Shown piece by piece: positions 13,695 to 37,792 of a stretch of DNA of 64,000 nt (position 1 is the first letter of the stretch; each line of letters begins with the position of its first letter). A program made the position numbers and the translations under genes. The DNA lies in the NCBI RefSeq assembly GCF_021134715.1, contig NC_060020.1, forward strand, positions 2,976,001-3,040,000. The letters are read 5' to 3'. Under the pieces are notes generated by a model. It was given only the letters and a program-made list of their open reading frames with translations. It was not told where the DNA came from and searched no databases. This DNA is from Daphnia pulex. Lineage: Eukaryota > Arthropoda > Branchiopoda > Diplostraca > Daphniidae.

Positions 13695-13986
13695 CTGGTA
13701 TAGTTACAGCTTGACGCTATTTACATTCGAGCTATTTTGAATAATTCAAGCTTCTTTAGATGATCTATAAATTTATAGACCATGCTTCTTTACATGGACA
13801 TGTTCAACACGGGAGCTCAGAGCGTTGTCATGGACAACCATATCACTGATCCAACATGGTGACAAAGAAAACTCTAGACATCAAAGATGGAAAAAACAAC
13901 ACACTGAAAGAAAAAAAGAAAGCGAAATAAAGTGTTTGACTGCACAGTCCATATAAAATCCGTTGGCATTCACAAGCCATTCAGTA
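13695..13986 (+). repeat. Flanking direct repeat D2
   Basis: Right copy of D1, in the same orientation. It carries an extra insertion of about 40 bp near 13753-13792 that includes the 14-bp palindrome CTATAAATTTATAG and a local duplication of GCTTCTTTA. No coding potential was seen. Confidence 0.75.
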
Positions 13987-14304
13987 ATCGTCGCACTCTC
14001 TTTTTAGCTTAAGTTACAGCAAAATTTATTATTTTCATAAGCAATATGAAATAAAAAATAATTAGTTATAGTTACAAATAAATCTATAAACAGTTAGAAC
14101 AAACCAAACCACAACACCCACCAACCCTTGCACCAACCCCCACCCCCTCTTACGCTCCGTTTTTCGTTTAAGTTATTTTGATATTTTTACTTGAAATAGT
14201 ATACTAATTAAAATTAATATATATCGAAATCAATTAAAAAATATAGAAACAATCAAAAGTTATGTCAAACATTAGGGGTGCGACTTAGGTGTGGCGGGGC
14301 CTCT

Positions 14305-14480
14305 AGGCCGCTAGAGCCAGATAGATGCCAGTTAACTTTTACTTTTGGTCGCTAGAGCCTAGATGCCAGTTTCTACGCGCCCAGTTCAAACCGTTTATCT
14401 TTTTCGAGGCGCGCAGTTCAAACCCTTTTCCATTTTTTTCTACGCGCGCAGTTCAAAATTCCAAAAAGCCATCTATTGGC
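14305..14480 (+). repeat. Short local repeats before MCPH1
   Basis: Two tandem copies of a roughly 38-bp unit containing CGCTAGAGCC and GATGCCAGTT are followed by three spaced copies of a GCGCNCAGTTCAAA motif. The last partly pairs with an inverted AAATTTGAACT at 14480-14495. The segment ends with GCCATCTATTGG, a CTCF-core-like sequence on the opposite strand. It may be a regulatory cluster or a small element; no coding frame is present. Confidence 0.5.
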
Positions 14481-14499
14481 GAAATTTGAACTAATCCTC

Positions 14500-15465
14500 C
14501 CGTATGCCAAAAAACCTGTACAGAATCCCTACGGGAAATTTAATAAATCAAATAAACAAACACTTGATGTTCTTCACTCTTCAGCTTGTTGTACTCACCA
14601 TGTCCGTGTTTTGTATGGCTTACCTCGTTGGGTGCATTGACAATTTTCTATTGCTCTTCAAAAAACAAAGCTTTAATGAGAGAATTTCCATATTCATTTT
14701 ACCACTCGTGACTATCCTATGACTATACTCTCTCGAGACGATCGTCTTTGCAAAAGTTTGGTCATTCTTACTTTCCTAACCTCATCCTTTAGCCACTTTT
14801 TCTGTTTTGCGGGAAACGATATGGACCACGACGCATTAGTATTTAAATAAATCCGTATCTAGAAAATATTATTTCCTTTTCTAGATACTGGGACACAAGA
14901 GAAAGTAAAATTCGAAAGCTGCAGTTGGCGACCGTTATCAATCGGATCCTTTGCTGCTTGCGCGAGTTTCCCAGCTCGAGGACCGACCTGCTTTGATTGT
15001 TTTGAAACCTGTTTTTAATCTAGAAAAACAAAAATCATGACTTGTGGTGGAAAGTAATGGAATTCGAATGCTGGAATTCCCACTTTTGCAGGGGAATATC
15101 GGAGAATATCATTTGGATTTTTCCATTATCCCCCGCCCCTGCCCGCCCGGACCTCAGCGCCTCACACGGTCTTTTACGGAATTTATATTTGTTGCGTCTC
15201 AAAGGCAACAGTCTGGCAACAGCGTGGAAAAATAACAATCAGTGCATTAGTAGAAAAGAAGCAAGGGAAAGGAAAGTTGTTGTTTGAAAATCTAACGTAT
15301 GCGCTGCATCCGGAATTCGTCAAGTAGAAGTGATATTCTTTTGATAGCCATTGACTGCTGCACATGACGAAATTTTAATGCTCATTCAATTAAGTAGTTT
15401 TATCAGCAAGGACGCCCTGTGATTTATGTGGTGTCTGTGTATTCAGAGATAGAGAAGCACAGGAA
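14500..15465. other. MCPH1 upstream region
   Basis: About 950 bp between the repeat region and the MCPH1 start codon. It should hold the MCPH1 promoter and 5' UTR. I see no TATA box. Small open frames at 14504-14722 and 15042-15287 have no recognisable domain and are not supported as genes. Confidence 0.4.
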
Positions 15466-17663
15466 ATGGAGACAAACATTTCATTGTCTCATCTGAAAGA
15501 GCCTGAATTCTTTCCAGAATGCTGGAAGACGATGATGTCAGGTGAGTTGATAAGTTTTCTTGTTCTGAAAATTAACATTAAATTCATTTTTTCCCTCCAG
15601 GAGTTGTAGTTTTTGTTGATGTCAGAACAGGTTCAGACAATCGATCAAAAAGTGTTGCTAAAGAAATGGAAAGGCTGGGTGCTACAGTTGTACTACACTT
15701 TTCAAAGAAAGTTACTCACATGATATTTAAAGATGGCTCAAAACCAATCTATGATAAAGCAAGAACTCTAGGAATCCCCATTGTGTCTTATTTATGGGTT
15801 GTTGCGTGTAAAGATAAAGGTGAAATGGTTCCAACTCAAGACTATGCAGCAATAAATTCCCAGGATTATGACTCAGAATTCTTCAAATGGAGGGTATGAA
15901 TACTGTTTCTTTCTTTTTAAGGATTGGTTTCTCTAAACTTTTTCTCACACAGAAAGTAAAATCAATGCAACCTAAAGATCTCGAAGAAGAACTACAAATG
16001 GCAGAAAAGAGAATCGACAGGCGAAACAAACAAAAAATGAGACAAAGTTTGGCTATTTCTGGTTCAAAAAAGGAGGAACCTTATTTTCCTTATACACCCA
16101 TCACTGAAAAAAAATCTATAATTGATAGATTGATAGAGAGTTCTCCTGCCTGTCAAGAAAGGTAAAACCACAATCAAACAGTTTAATTAATTGCTTAAAT
16201 CTAAATTTTTATTATTTAAATTTGTAGAATTCATCAAGATCTGGCCTCTGGAAAATCCTATGAAGATGTTTTTAAACTGAATGAGAAAGAAGAAGATGAT
16301 TTCGACACCTTTTTTGACACTCCATTAATGCTGAAATTTATTAGCAAGTATGTGATCACATTTTGTGTTTAATTCTTTTAACAAAATTAACCTAAAGTTT
16401 TTTTATGTTCAAAGGAATTATTTTTCTCCTTCGGATCCAACGCCTTCTTCCGTCAGCAAAATACTGGCTAATGTCCGTCTGACCTCGGCGTCAACCGCCA
16501 CGACTCCTAGTATGAGTGATGTCAGTAAAAAGGAAGAAGTTAGTTCTTGGATAACGCCTTCTGATGAAGCGATTCTCGCGACTTCTCGTTCCCCCTTGGG
16601 TCCGATCAATACCGAACCAACAAAAAGTAAACGTAAGTCGTGCTCCATTTTGTCTTCCGTCGCCAAAAAGAGAAAAGAAACCACCGAGGACGACATCGGA
16701 GAAAATCTTCCTCGTAGGAAGCTCTTCCGGCCCAAAAAGTTGCTTCTTCCACAAGATCCCGTGGTGGCTTTAACTCCCGACGAAAGCCCCAAAGCACGTA
16801 GAGATCATCCGTGTTTCTCACAAGTCGGTACTCAACATCTTAAAAGTCAAAATATCCCTAATATTGTGAACGTTGGACTGAGCCATCCAAATGAATCACC
16901 TCTACGCCGCGATAGCTTAGCTGATTTCAAACTTCCATCTCCGAAAAAACAGAATGATAAAAAACCGACGATCTCTACACTGGTTTGCACCAGTGTACCC
17001 TCAGAGTAAGAGACTAGTTTTATTTATGTCAAAACTTAAACTTAATTGATATTTTTTAATTTAACAGATCAAAGAAAATGGTGGAGGAAGCCATCGAACA
17101 AATGAAGAGATTCAAGTTAGGTGGAGTAGTAGACGATTCCACCAGCCATGTGGTTTGCGGAGATTCACGCAGAACCTTGAATGTTATGCACGGGATTGCG
17201 CGTGGTCTAAAAATCGTATCACTAAAATGGGTACGCGCTTTTAATTGGTCTATTATCGAACACATTTGGTTCTGGAACATTTATTCATTGTTAATGATAT
17301 ATTTTCTATTATTAGTTAACTGATTCCATGGCTAAGGGAAAATTTCTGAACGAAGACGACTACCCAGTGGCCAGATTTTCTGCCGCCGCCTCACTTCACC
17401 GTCAAAAGAAGAATTTTCTCTTCTGGGAATACGAGGCCATTTTCGTCAGCTCAAAGTCTGTGGTTCCATCCCGAGATCTCTGCGATATGATCAAATGCGT
17501 TGGTGGAAACTTGACGACTGTTTCGAAGAAGGCCTCCATCGTCGTCGGCCAGTTGAAGCCGGGGGCCAACGTACCCTGCGTAACTGGCACGTGGATATTA
17601 GACTGTATCGAAGAAGGTGTGACCTTACCCCTGACTAAATATTTTATGAGTGCATCCATGTAA
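15466..17663 (+). CDS. MCPH1: Microcephalin (three-BRCT protein)
   Basis: Seven coding exons: 15466-15541, 15601-15893, 15953-16161, 16228-16347, 16415-17005, 17068-17230, 17316-17663; 1800 nt, 599 aa, all phases consistent. An N-terminal BRCT domain (about residues 26-110) has GVVVFVDVRTGSDNRSKSVA, the KVTHMIFKDGSK motif and LVSYLWV-type WVVACKDKG, which match microcephalin specifically. It is followed by the MQPKD segment typical of the family. The middle (about 200-430) is Ser/Pro/Lys-rich and disordered. Two C-terminal BRCT repeats (about 435-599) carry GGVVDDSTSHVVCG and VPCVTGTWILDCIEEG. In other animals the paired C-terminal BRCTs bind gamma-H2AX and the N-terminus restrains condensin II and premature condensation. 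Length is shorter than human (about 835 aa), in line with a shortened central region. Its 3' end lies only 345 bp from the CAD start. Confidence 0.93.
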
Positions 17664-18008
17664 ATTCTTGTAATCTGTGACGAATGATTTTACTTGTGCT
17701 GTTTTCGAACCCTTTTCAGAAAGCTAGATATATGCAAATATAACGAAAATTCGAGTTGATCTGTCGTTATTGTTTCCAACAGTCAAGGTCAAATACTCTA
17801 TCTGTAGGCTACCCCTCCCCATAGAACGTTTTTGATTTTTGGAGGGGGGCCTTCGGCGATTTGTGTGTTGTCAAGGGGGTTTCCTAGTCCTAGACGTCTA
17901 CTGGTGGGCGTAGTGATCAGTCTGCTCGTGCCAGAGTAGGACAACGCAGTGCCGTCTCCACACTTCGATTTGACCACGTGCGTTCAAAGTCGCAAAACCA
18001 TTTACACC
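17664..18008 (+). promoter_or_regulatory. CAD promoter region with initiator and CACGTG E-box
   Basis: The whole MCPH1-CAD spacer is 345 bp. It contains an arthropod-type initiator (ATCAGTCTG, A+1 near 17919) and, about 56 bp downstream, a perfect E-box CACGTG at 17975-17980, 29 bp before the CAD ATG. The mammalian CAD promoter is a well-known Myc target through a CACGTG E-box just downstream of its start site. The arrangement here is the same kind, but use of this start is inferred. Part of the segment must also serve as the MCPH1 3' UTR. Confidence 0.55.
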
Positions 18009-32620
<14,612 letters not shown>

Positions 32621-33318
32621 AACGGTTCAAAAGTCGATTAACAATTTGGTTGGATGTTATTTGTTTTGAACCAAATTGGAATAAATACAACATAAAATTT
32701 CCATTATTCTTTCCAACATTTTATAGAATCACGTGTGCACTCGTTAGTCGTTTGCTCATTGTTATTTTCTTTAATTTTGTTGTATTCAAGTTGCTGATCT
32801 GATTGAAAAAAAAAAGAAAACACCTTTTGCTTTCAATCACAGATCGCTACTACTAGATGGTGGGGGCGTAGTTAGCACGGAAACTATACAAGAATAAATA
32901 CAAAATAATTGTTTTTTCAATAATTGCGTTTATCAAAATTGTGCTGTCATTCTTAAACGAATTTTTCTTTTCTTTACAGCAATACTTTCTTAGTCTGATC
33001 TTGTGAGAGAGATCTTGTTGTTTTAGACTTTTGAGTTTTCTCAGCTGGTTTTGGAGTGTTACAGGTTTGTCTCAATTGGCAACGCTGCATTATTTACAAT
33101 GGAAACCATGGAATTTTCGAAAAATATTTTTGGAAACGTTCTAATCCCAGCACAATTTTGCTTGAGTGTAAACCAAATCGAAGTCAAATTTGTTCTTTAA
33201 AAGTCTTAAGATTTATAAACTGTTTCGTAGAAACACACGTATCTGAATCATTTTGTCAATTGAATGAACGAAAGTGACACTTTTTCTCACGTGTTGAATT
33301 GAAAAACCGTGATAAAAT
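32621..33318 (+). other. CAD 3' UTR and CCNB1IP1 promoter region
   Basis: A polyadenylation hexamer AATAAA at 32680-32685 lies 60 bp after the CAD stop; a second AATAAA is near 32894. Upstream of the next start codon is an E-box CACGTG near 33289. I see no coding exon in the segment. Confidence 0.6.
32680..32685 (+). terminator. CAD polyadenylation signal
   Basis: AATAAA hexamer 60 bp downstream of the CAD stop codon, followed by T-rich sequence. This is the first canonical hexamer after the gene. Confidence 0.65.
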
Positions 33319-34652
33319 ATGACTCTAGACAATGAAACAAATTCCTTGCATCCATTCGTATTGAAATGTAATGTCTCGGCGTGTTACCAAGAAGTTTCCA
33401 ATAAGACAGATCAGCCATGGATTACTGTTTGTGGCCATATCTTTTGTGCCTCCTGTGGTTTGGCTGAACTTGGAAAACTTCCAGCCATCTGTCCTATCTG
33501 CTCGCACCAATTAACAAGTCCATTTGATATAATTCAGTCTGAGTTGAATCCTCCTAGTCACTTTGTTGAGGTAATTTGTATTATACACTAATAATTTATC
33601 GTACTATTAACATATGTCACAATCAAGTCCTTAATTAGCTAATGTAAATGTTTTTTTGGCCTTGCGAATAATATTTCGCAGATGGTGCTCATGGGCCTAA
33701 ATCCTGATGATTGTCTTGAGGCAGCAAGAAGGGGAATTTCATTTTGGCAAAGTCAATCCATCTTGCAGCTCAGCACAGCGGAAAATAGCGTTCAAGCCAC
33801 TCGTTCGCAGGTGGTGGAATTGCAGAGTCACTACGAGGACAAAGTTGCAGGGATGAATCGCGAAATTTTCTCCCTGAGAGAAGAGTGCCACCGTGAGTCG
33901 AAACACGTTTTTTTTTTTAATATATTCTTGTATTCCAAATGTAAACAGAGTGAGTGTCCAAACTTGGTTTCCTGGTGCCCATCCCATCTACTGGTTTTAC
34001 TTATTTGGATAGAATTTTTTAAAAAGGAATCACATTAGTTCGATTTCCCCCATGTTGTTTATTCACCAGGTGTTACGTTTCAACCACAGCAACTTCACGT
34101 TATATTTTCAGGGAGACGACATTTTGCATTCTGATGACCGTTGACGTTCTAATTTAAATATTTAATCATTTCCTGGAAATAAGAGCTGTTCCAATCTTAT
34201 TTGCCAAATTTATGGATAGCTTTTGCGTTAGATTTACAATTGTTTAGATTCACCCCCTATAATCTTCCCCAATAATTTTAATTGATGAGATAAAATCTCA
34301 CCGATTGTTCCAATATTTAACTCTTTAAAACTTTTGTATTTTTAGGTCTCAAAGAGGAAAATTCTAAACTCCAGAATCATAAATCGGAAGTTTCAGCAAA
34401 CCAAAGTGCCCAAAGCTATTCATATGTTGACACAAAGCAACAGGTAAATAGAAATGTAGAAAGTCTAAAAACAAATTGATTGTTCAAGGAAGAATTTTCT
34501 GGAAGGTTGAAGATAAATCCACTACTACTATCAACACGAACGCTTCCGGAACTATTAGGAAGCAATATCCACGGCCGTCAATCCCACCTCACCACGCTCG
34601 ATCTTCACGAAACGACAATCTACCTCAAAGACAATTTTTGGGCAAGTTCTAA
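33319..34652 (+). CDS. CCNB1IP1: E3 ligase CCNB1IP1 / HEI10 homologue
   Basis: Four coding exons: 33319-33570, 33682-33892, 34346-34443, 34506-34652; 708 nt, 235 aa (human about 277). An N-terminal RING (about residues 14-60) has CNVSAC, WITVCGHIFCASCG and ICPIC. It is followed by SPFDIIQSELNPP and MVLMGLNPDDCLEAARRGISFW, both diagnostic of this family, then a predicted coiled coil (about 105-160) and a basic Arg/Pro-rich tail. HEI10 acts on the synaptonemal complex as a SUMO/ubiquitin ligase that designates meiotic crossovers. The last exon is ambiguous: the acceptor at 34505 gives a tail ending QRQFLGKF, whereas one at 34488 keeps phase 0 but gives a Leu-rich tail ending at 34664. I prefer the former on composition. 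Confidence 0.85.
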
Positions 34653-36075
34653 AGCCTTGTAACTATGCAATTTCATTTTTTGGCAATCGCAAAGGAATAA
34701 TATTTTTAGTTTCACCCACGAAGTTTAATTTGCACTTATGACTTAGCAATTTTATTTCGATTAAGGTGTTGCATTTTTATGTCTGTTATATTTGCGGCTG
34801 TAGGCCATGGCCGAACAGCGTTGATTTAAAAACAGCTTCCCAGAACGAAGACAGGCTGATGCCAAAATCAAATGCCCTTCATATAACCTTCTTCAATCCG
34901 GTATGAAGCGGTTTGTTTGGTTAATTTTTCCTCCCTCCGGTTTCTTGCCTTATAAGTTAATAAGAGAATTAAATCGAGTTCGATACACCTCCGATCCCAC
35001 CCGAGATATGGATCGTGTTACGTGATGGTTTTTACACGCGCTTTAAGCGTATCTAATCGTCACGTGGACGCCATCGAATCAAAGTTCGAAGCATGACTTG
35101 GATTTGATAAGAGATTGGGGTTGGAACACATACCAATCCAAGACTATCTTTTTATTTAAATACTGTCACCCAAAACAAGTCAACAGTATTGTGAAATTTT
35201 ATGGAATACTTTTCATTACAATTGCGTTTGTTGGGAAAAACAACAACAGGGCGGATGCTAAACTATGACCATAAATGGAATAACCACAACAAATCAGAAA
35301 GTCACCTCCAGAACTACGACGTACTTGTATTTGTATTGACGTTGGGGATATCCTGTTTATTGTGGTGAAGCGATGCGCAAATCTGACTAATGGCGAAGAC
35401 TACTCCATCCTTGCATACGTGCTTTAGGGGGGAATTTTCTAAAAAAATAATGTTGATTGCAACTGAAAAATAACAACAAAAAAGACAGTAACCGGATTCC
35501 GTCCTTTCGCCTTTTGGCCATACATATGGAGTCGCGTGAAAATCTAACAAGGAAGTGGATTTGCTTCTCTCTCGTGACGCACATAGTAACTGGTTCGGTT
35601 TCATAGAAATGCCGGTTTGAATTACGACCTGTTATTTTGTTCATTTTGCCAAGTATTCCATCAAGCATAAAACGAACACGTAAGTAATTTTGAAATGTTT
35701 ATTGAAAAGATTGAAGTAGTAAATCCCCGCTACAAATCCCTGGTAACCAATTGCATAGTAATTGATGATCCAAAAATTCATTACGATAAACAAAGCCTTA
35801 TAATAGAATGTTGGCATAGTCAACACCTGAAGATGATTCTTCTCCGGCATTATTTTGCTGGGGATACATGGGATGCACAGTATAAAGATATCTGCATAAA
35901 TGTGACGCTTAAAAAATAGTTCTACGTTTATAATAAATGGTTCCTGGCCACGACCAGAAAGAAAAGTCTGTATATAATATGAACCGCGAATCCTAAAAAG
36001 ATCCCATATTTTTCTTTCCGATTTTAAAATAACTAAAAATTGTGATGACAATTTGGCCAGTTGAACTCCCGCAGT
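34653..36075. other. Intergenic spacer between convergent genes
   Basis: 1.4 kb between the 3' ends of CCNB1IP1 (+) and the carbonic anhydrase (-). It contains a minus-strand AATAAA (TTTATT at 35698-35703) that could end the carbonic anhydrase transcript. A CACGTG lies near 35062. No supported gene is present. Confidence 0.5.
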
Positions 36076-37674
36076 TCACAAATACCCAAGACTGACCACC
36101 CTCTCCTCAACAGACAACGGCGGACGGAAATTGTTCAATATCTTGTGCTCACGACTTGGTTGGCTGCAACCTCCCTTCTTCATAGACATCATCTCTCGGA
36201 AAGACTCCAACTGCAAATAAATTACGTAAGTTTGGACTGAATATTGGAAATAGTACAATTTAACATACCTGTTCATGAGAAACTTCAATTGGTTCCACGA
36301 AAACAATCCAGATAACACACTCATTGCAGGGAGGGGTAGTCAACGAACCCAGATAAGTGTAGTATGCTCCCTTTTCTGTAAATGCAAATGAAGCACTTAG
36401 AAATGAGATTTTAGTGAATGATTAAATCAAAATTACGTGGGAGTAGCTTGTTTGGATCCAAAGTGTGTCTAAATGGGGTGCACTCATCTTTGTGCTTGAT
36501 ATCATTTGTCAACTCACAAAGTTTGTTAAGCTCAGGATTTTCCTTGCCTACCTATTAGTACAAGTAAAAATTAGTCTCAAACAGCTTACAAACTGTCAAA
36601 TTGTATAAAACCTACTTTAAGAAAAACGCCCAATACTGCCAACCCGTCTCCGTACTTGAGTGCTTCGTTGAAGCTTCCGTACTTGGTGTTCCAGTTGACG
36701 AAATGTATTTCAGCTCCATACGATTGCCCATTGACGACATGCTCGGATCCGATATGGTCGTTCTCTCCCCAGTGACAATGATATTGAGCAAGCCTGTAGT
36801 CGTGGGACAATGGACCTCCAGACAAAGTGGCTCCTTCAGTAGGCACGTGAGCTTTCCAACAATATCCGGTATTCAGCAATTCAATCGTTTCCTTTGGATA
36901 ATTCCAAGTGAGACGTTTGATGTTCAAACGCGGATCAAGCTTAACTTCATCAGGTCGAATGTTGATCTGAATTCAAATAATGTATCAATTATAAAGTTCC
37001 TTAAAAAACGTGAATGAGTAATATTTACCGGTGACTGACGATGTCCGGGAGCGTGCAGAAAGTGTTTAGCAGTATACGAGTGTGGACCTATGAGAAATAA
37101 ACAAAAAATGAGTCACTCAAGTGTCAACTCAAACTAAAAAAGAAATATTGCCACACGTAATCAACAACCCATTTCCTTTTGCAAATTTTAGTTTGTTGAT
37201 AAGAAATAATAGGGCGTGGGCTCAAAGTTGACGTTTCTAGAAAGATTCCGGCACTCAAGGGCATAAGAGGGTCGACAAACTCGAAAATTTTAGGGGAAAA
37301 GGAGAAAGTCGATATTGCTCAAAGGCATCACATGTCATTTATGGGTTTTTACGCTTTTTAGGAGAAAGTTTAGTGTGTACAAGCGAGTCCATTCAACTCG
37401 AAACCACGTGCACTGCAATACTATTGCACCAATGGTCACACATCGTTGGCACTCACAGTCTTTAGAGCACAACGGTAAACAGACTAACACACAAAAAGAA
37501 AAAGGTACTAAAATCACTTACCACATCCACAAAACTTCTGGACCGACTGCGATAAGAGTTCGATAGACTCAGGGACGCAAATGCACCTGTAAAGATGTCA
37601 CAACATGATGAAGAATATCACTACATTTTTCTCGAGTGCTAATAGACTTACCAATCACCAACCGTCCAGACCAT
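36076..37674 (-). CDS. Alpha-carbonic anhydrase, cytosolic type
   Basis: Seven coding exons, 5' to 3' on the minus strand: 37674-37652, 37586-37522, 37087-37029, 36966-36616, 36551-36437, 36375-36269, 36210-36076; 855 nt, 284 aa, phases consistent. It catalyses CO2 hydration. The three zinc histidines are present (QYHCHWG for two, AEIHFVNWN for the third), with the gate-keeping Glu in GSEHVV and Thr in GSLTTPP. The position of the proton-shuttle His64 of CA II is Tyr here (NTGYCW instead of NNGHAF), as in mitochondrial CA V. There is no signal peptide or GPI tail, so cytosolic location is likely. The N-terminus is Cys-rich (WCIC, CGCG) and unlike CA II. The donor at 36615 (AAA|GTAGGT) was chosen because it keeps the conserved KVGKENP junction. 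Confidence 0.9.
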
Positions 37675-37757
37675 TTAATAAACTTTGATCAAATTAATCA
37701 CAATAAAAAAGGCGAGAATATTTCTTCGTGTGTTTCGCTTTCGAGCGCTGCTTTGTA

Positions 37758-37792
37758 ACTGAAGGCGGGACTGTTTGCCTAGCGGCTTTATA
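37758..37792 (-). promoter_or_regulatory. TATA box and initiator of the carbonic anhydrase gene
   Basis: On the minus strand TATAAAGC occupies 37792-37785 and an arthropod initiator TCAGT occupies 37762-37758, placing the A+1 at 37760, 32 bp from the TATA. This gives an 86-nt 5' UTR before the ATG at 37674. Confidence 0.7.

Noticed and set aside
8485-13986. Intact LTR retrotransposon with D1 and D2 as LTRs
   Set aside because: No gag, protease or reverse-transcriptase frame lies between them, no TG...CA ends or target duplication could be fixed, and the interior is a tandem array.
36612-36615. Alternative exon 4 donor of the carbonic anhydrase at GTAG|GTTTTA
   Set aside because: It would leave phase 1 and disrupt the conserved KVGKENP junction; AAA|GTAGGT has better consensus and preserves the family sequence.
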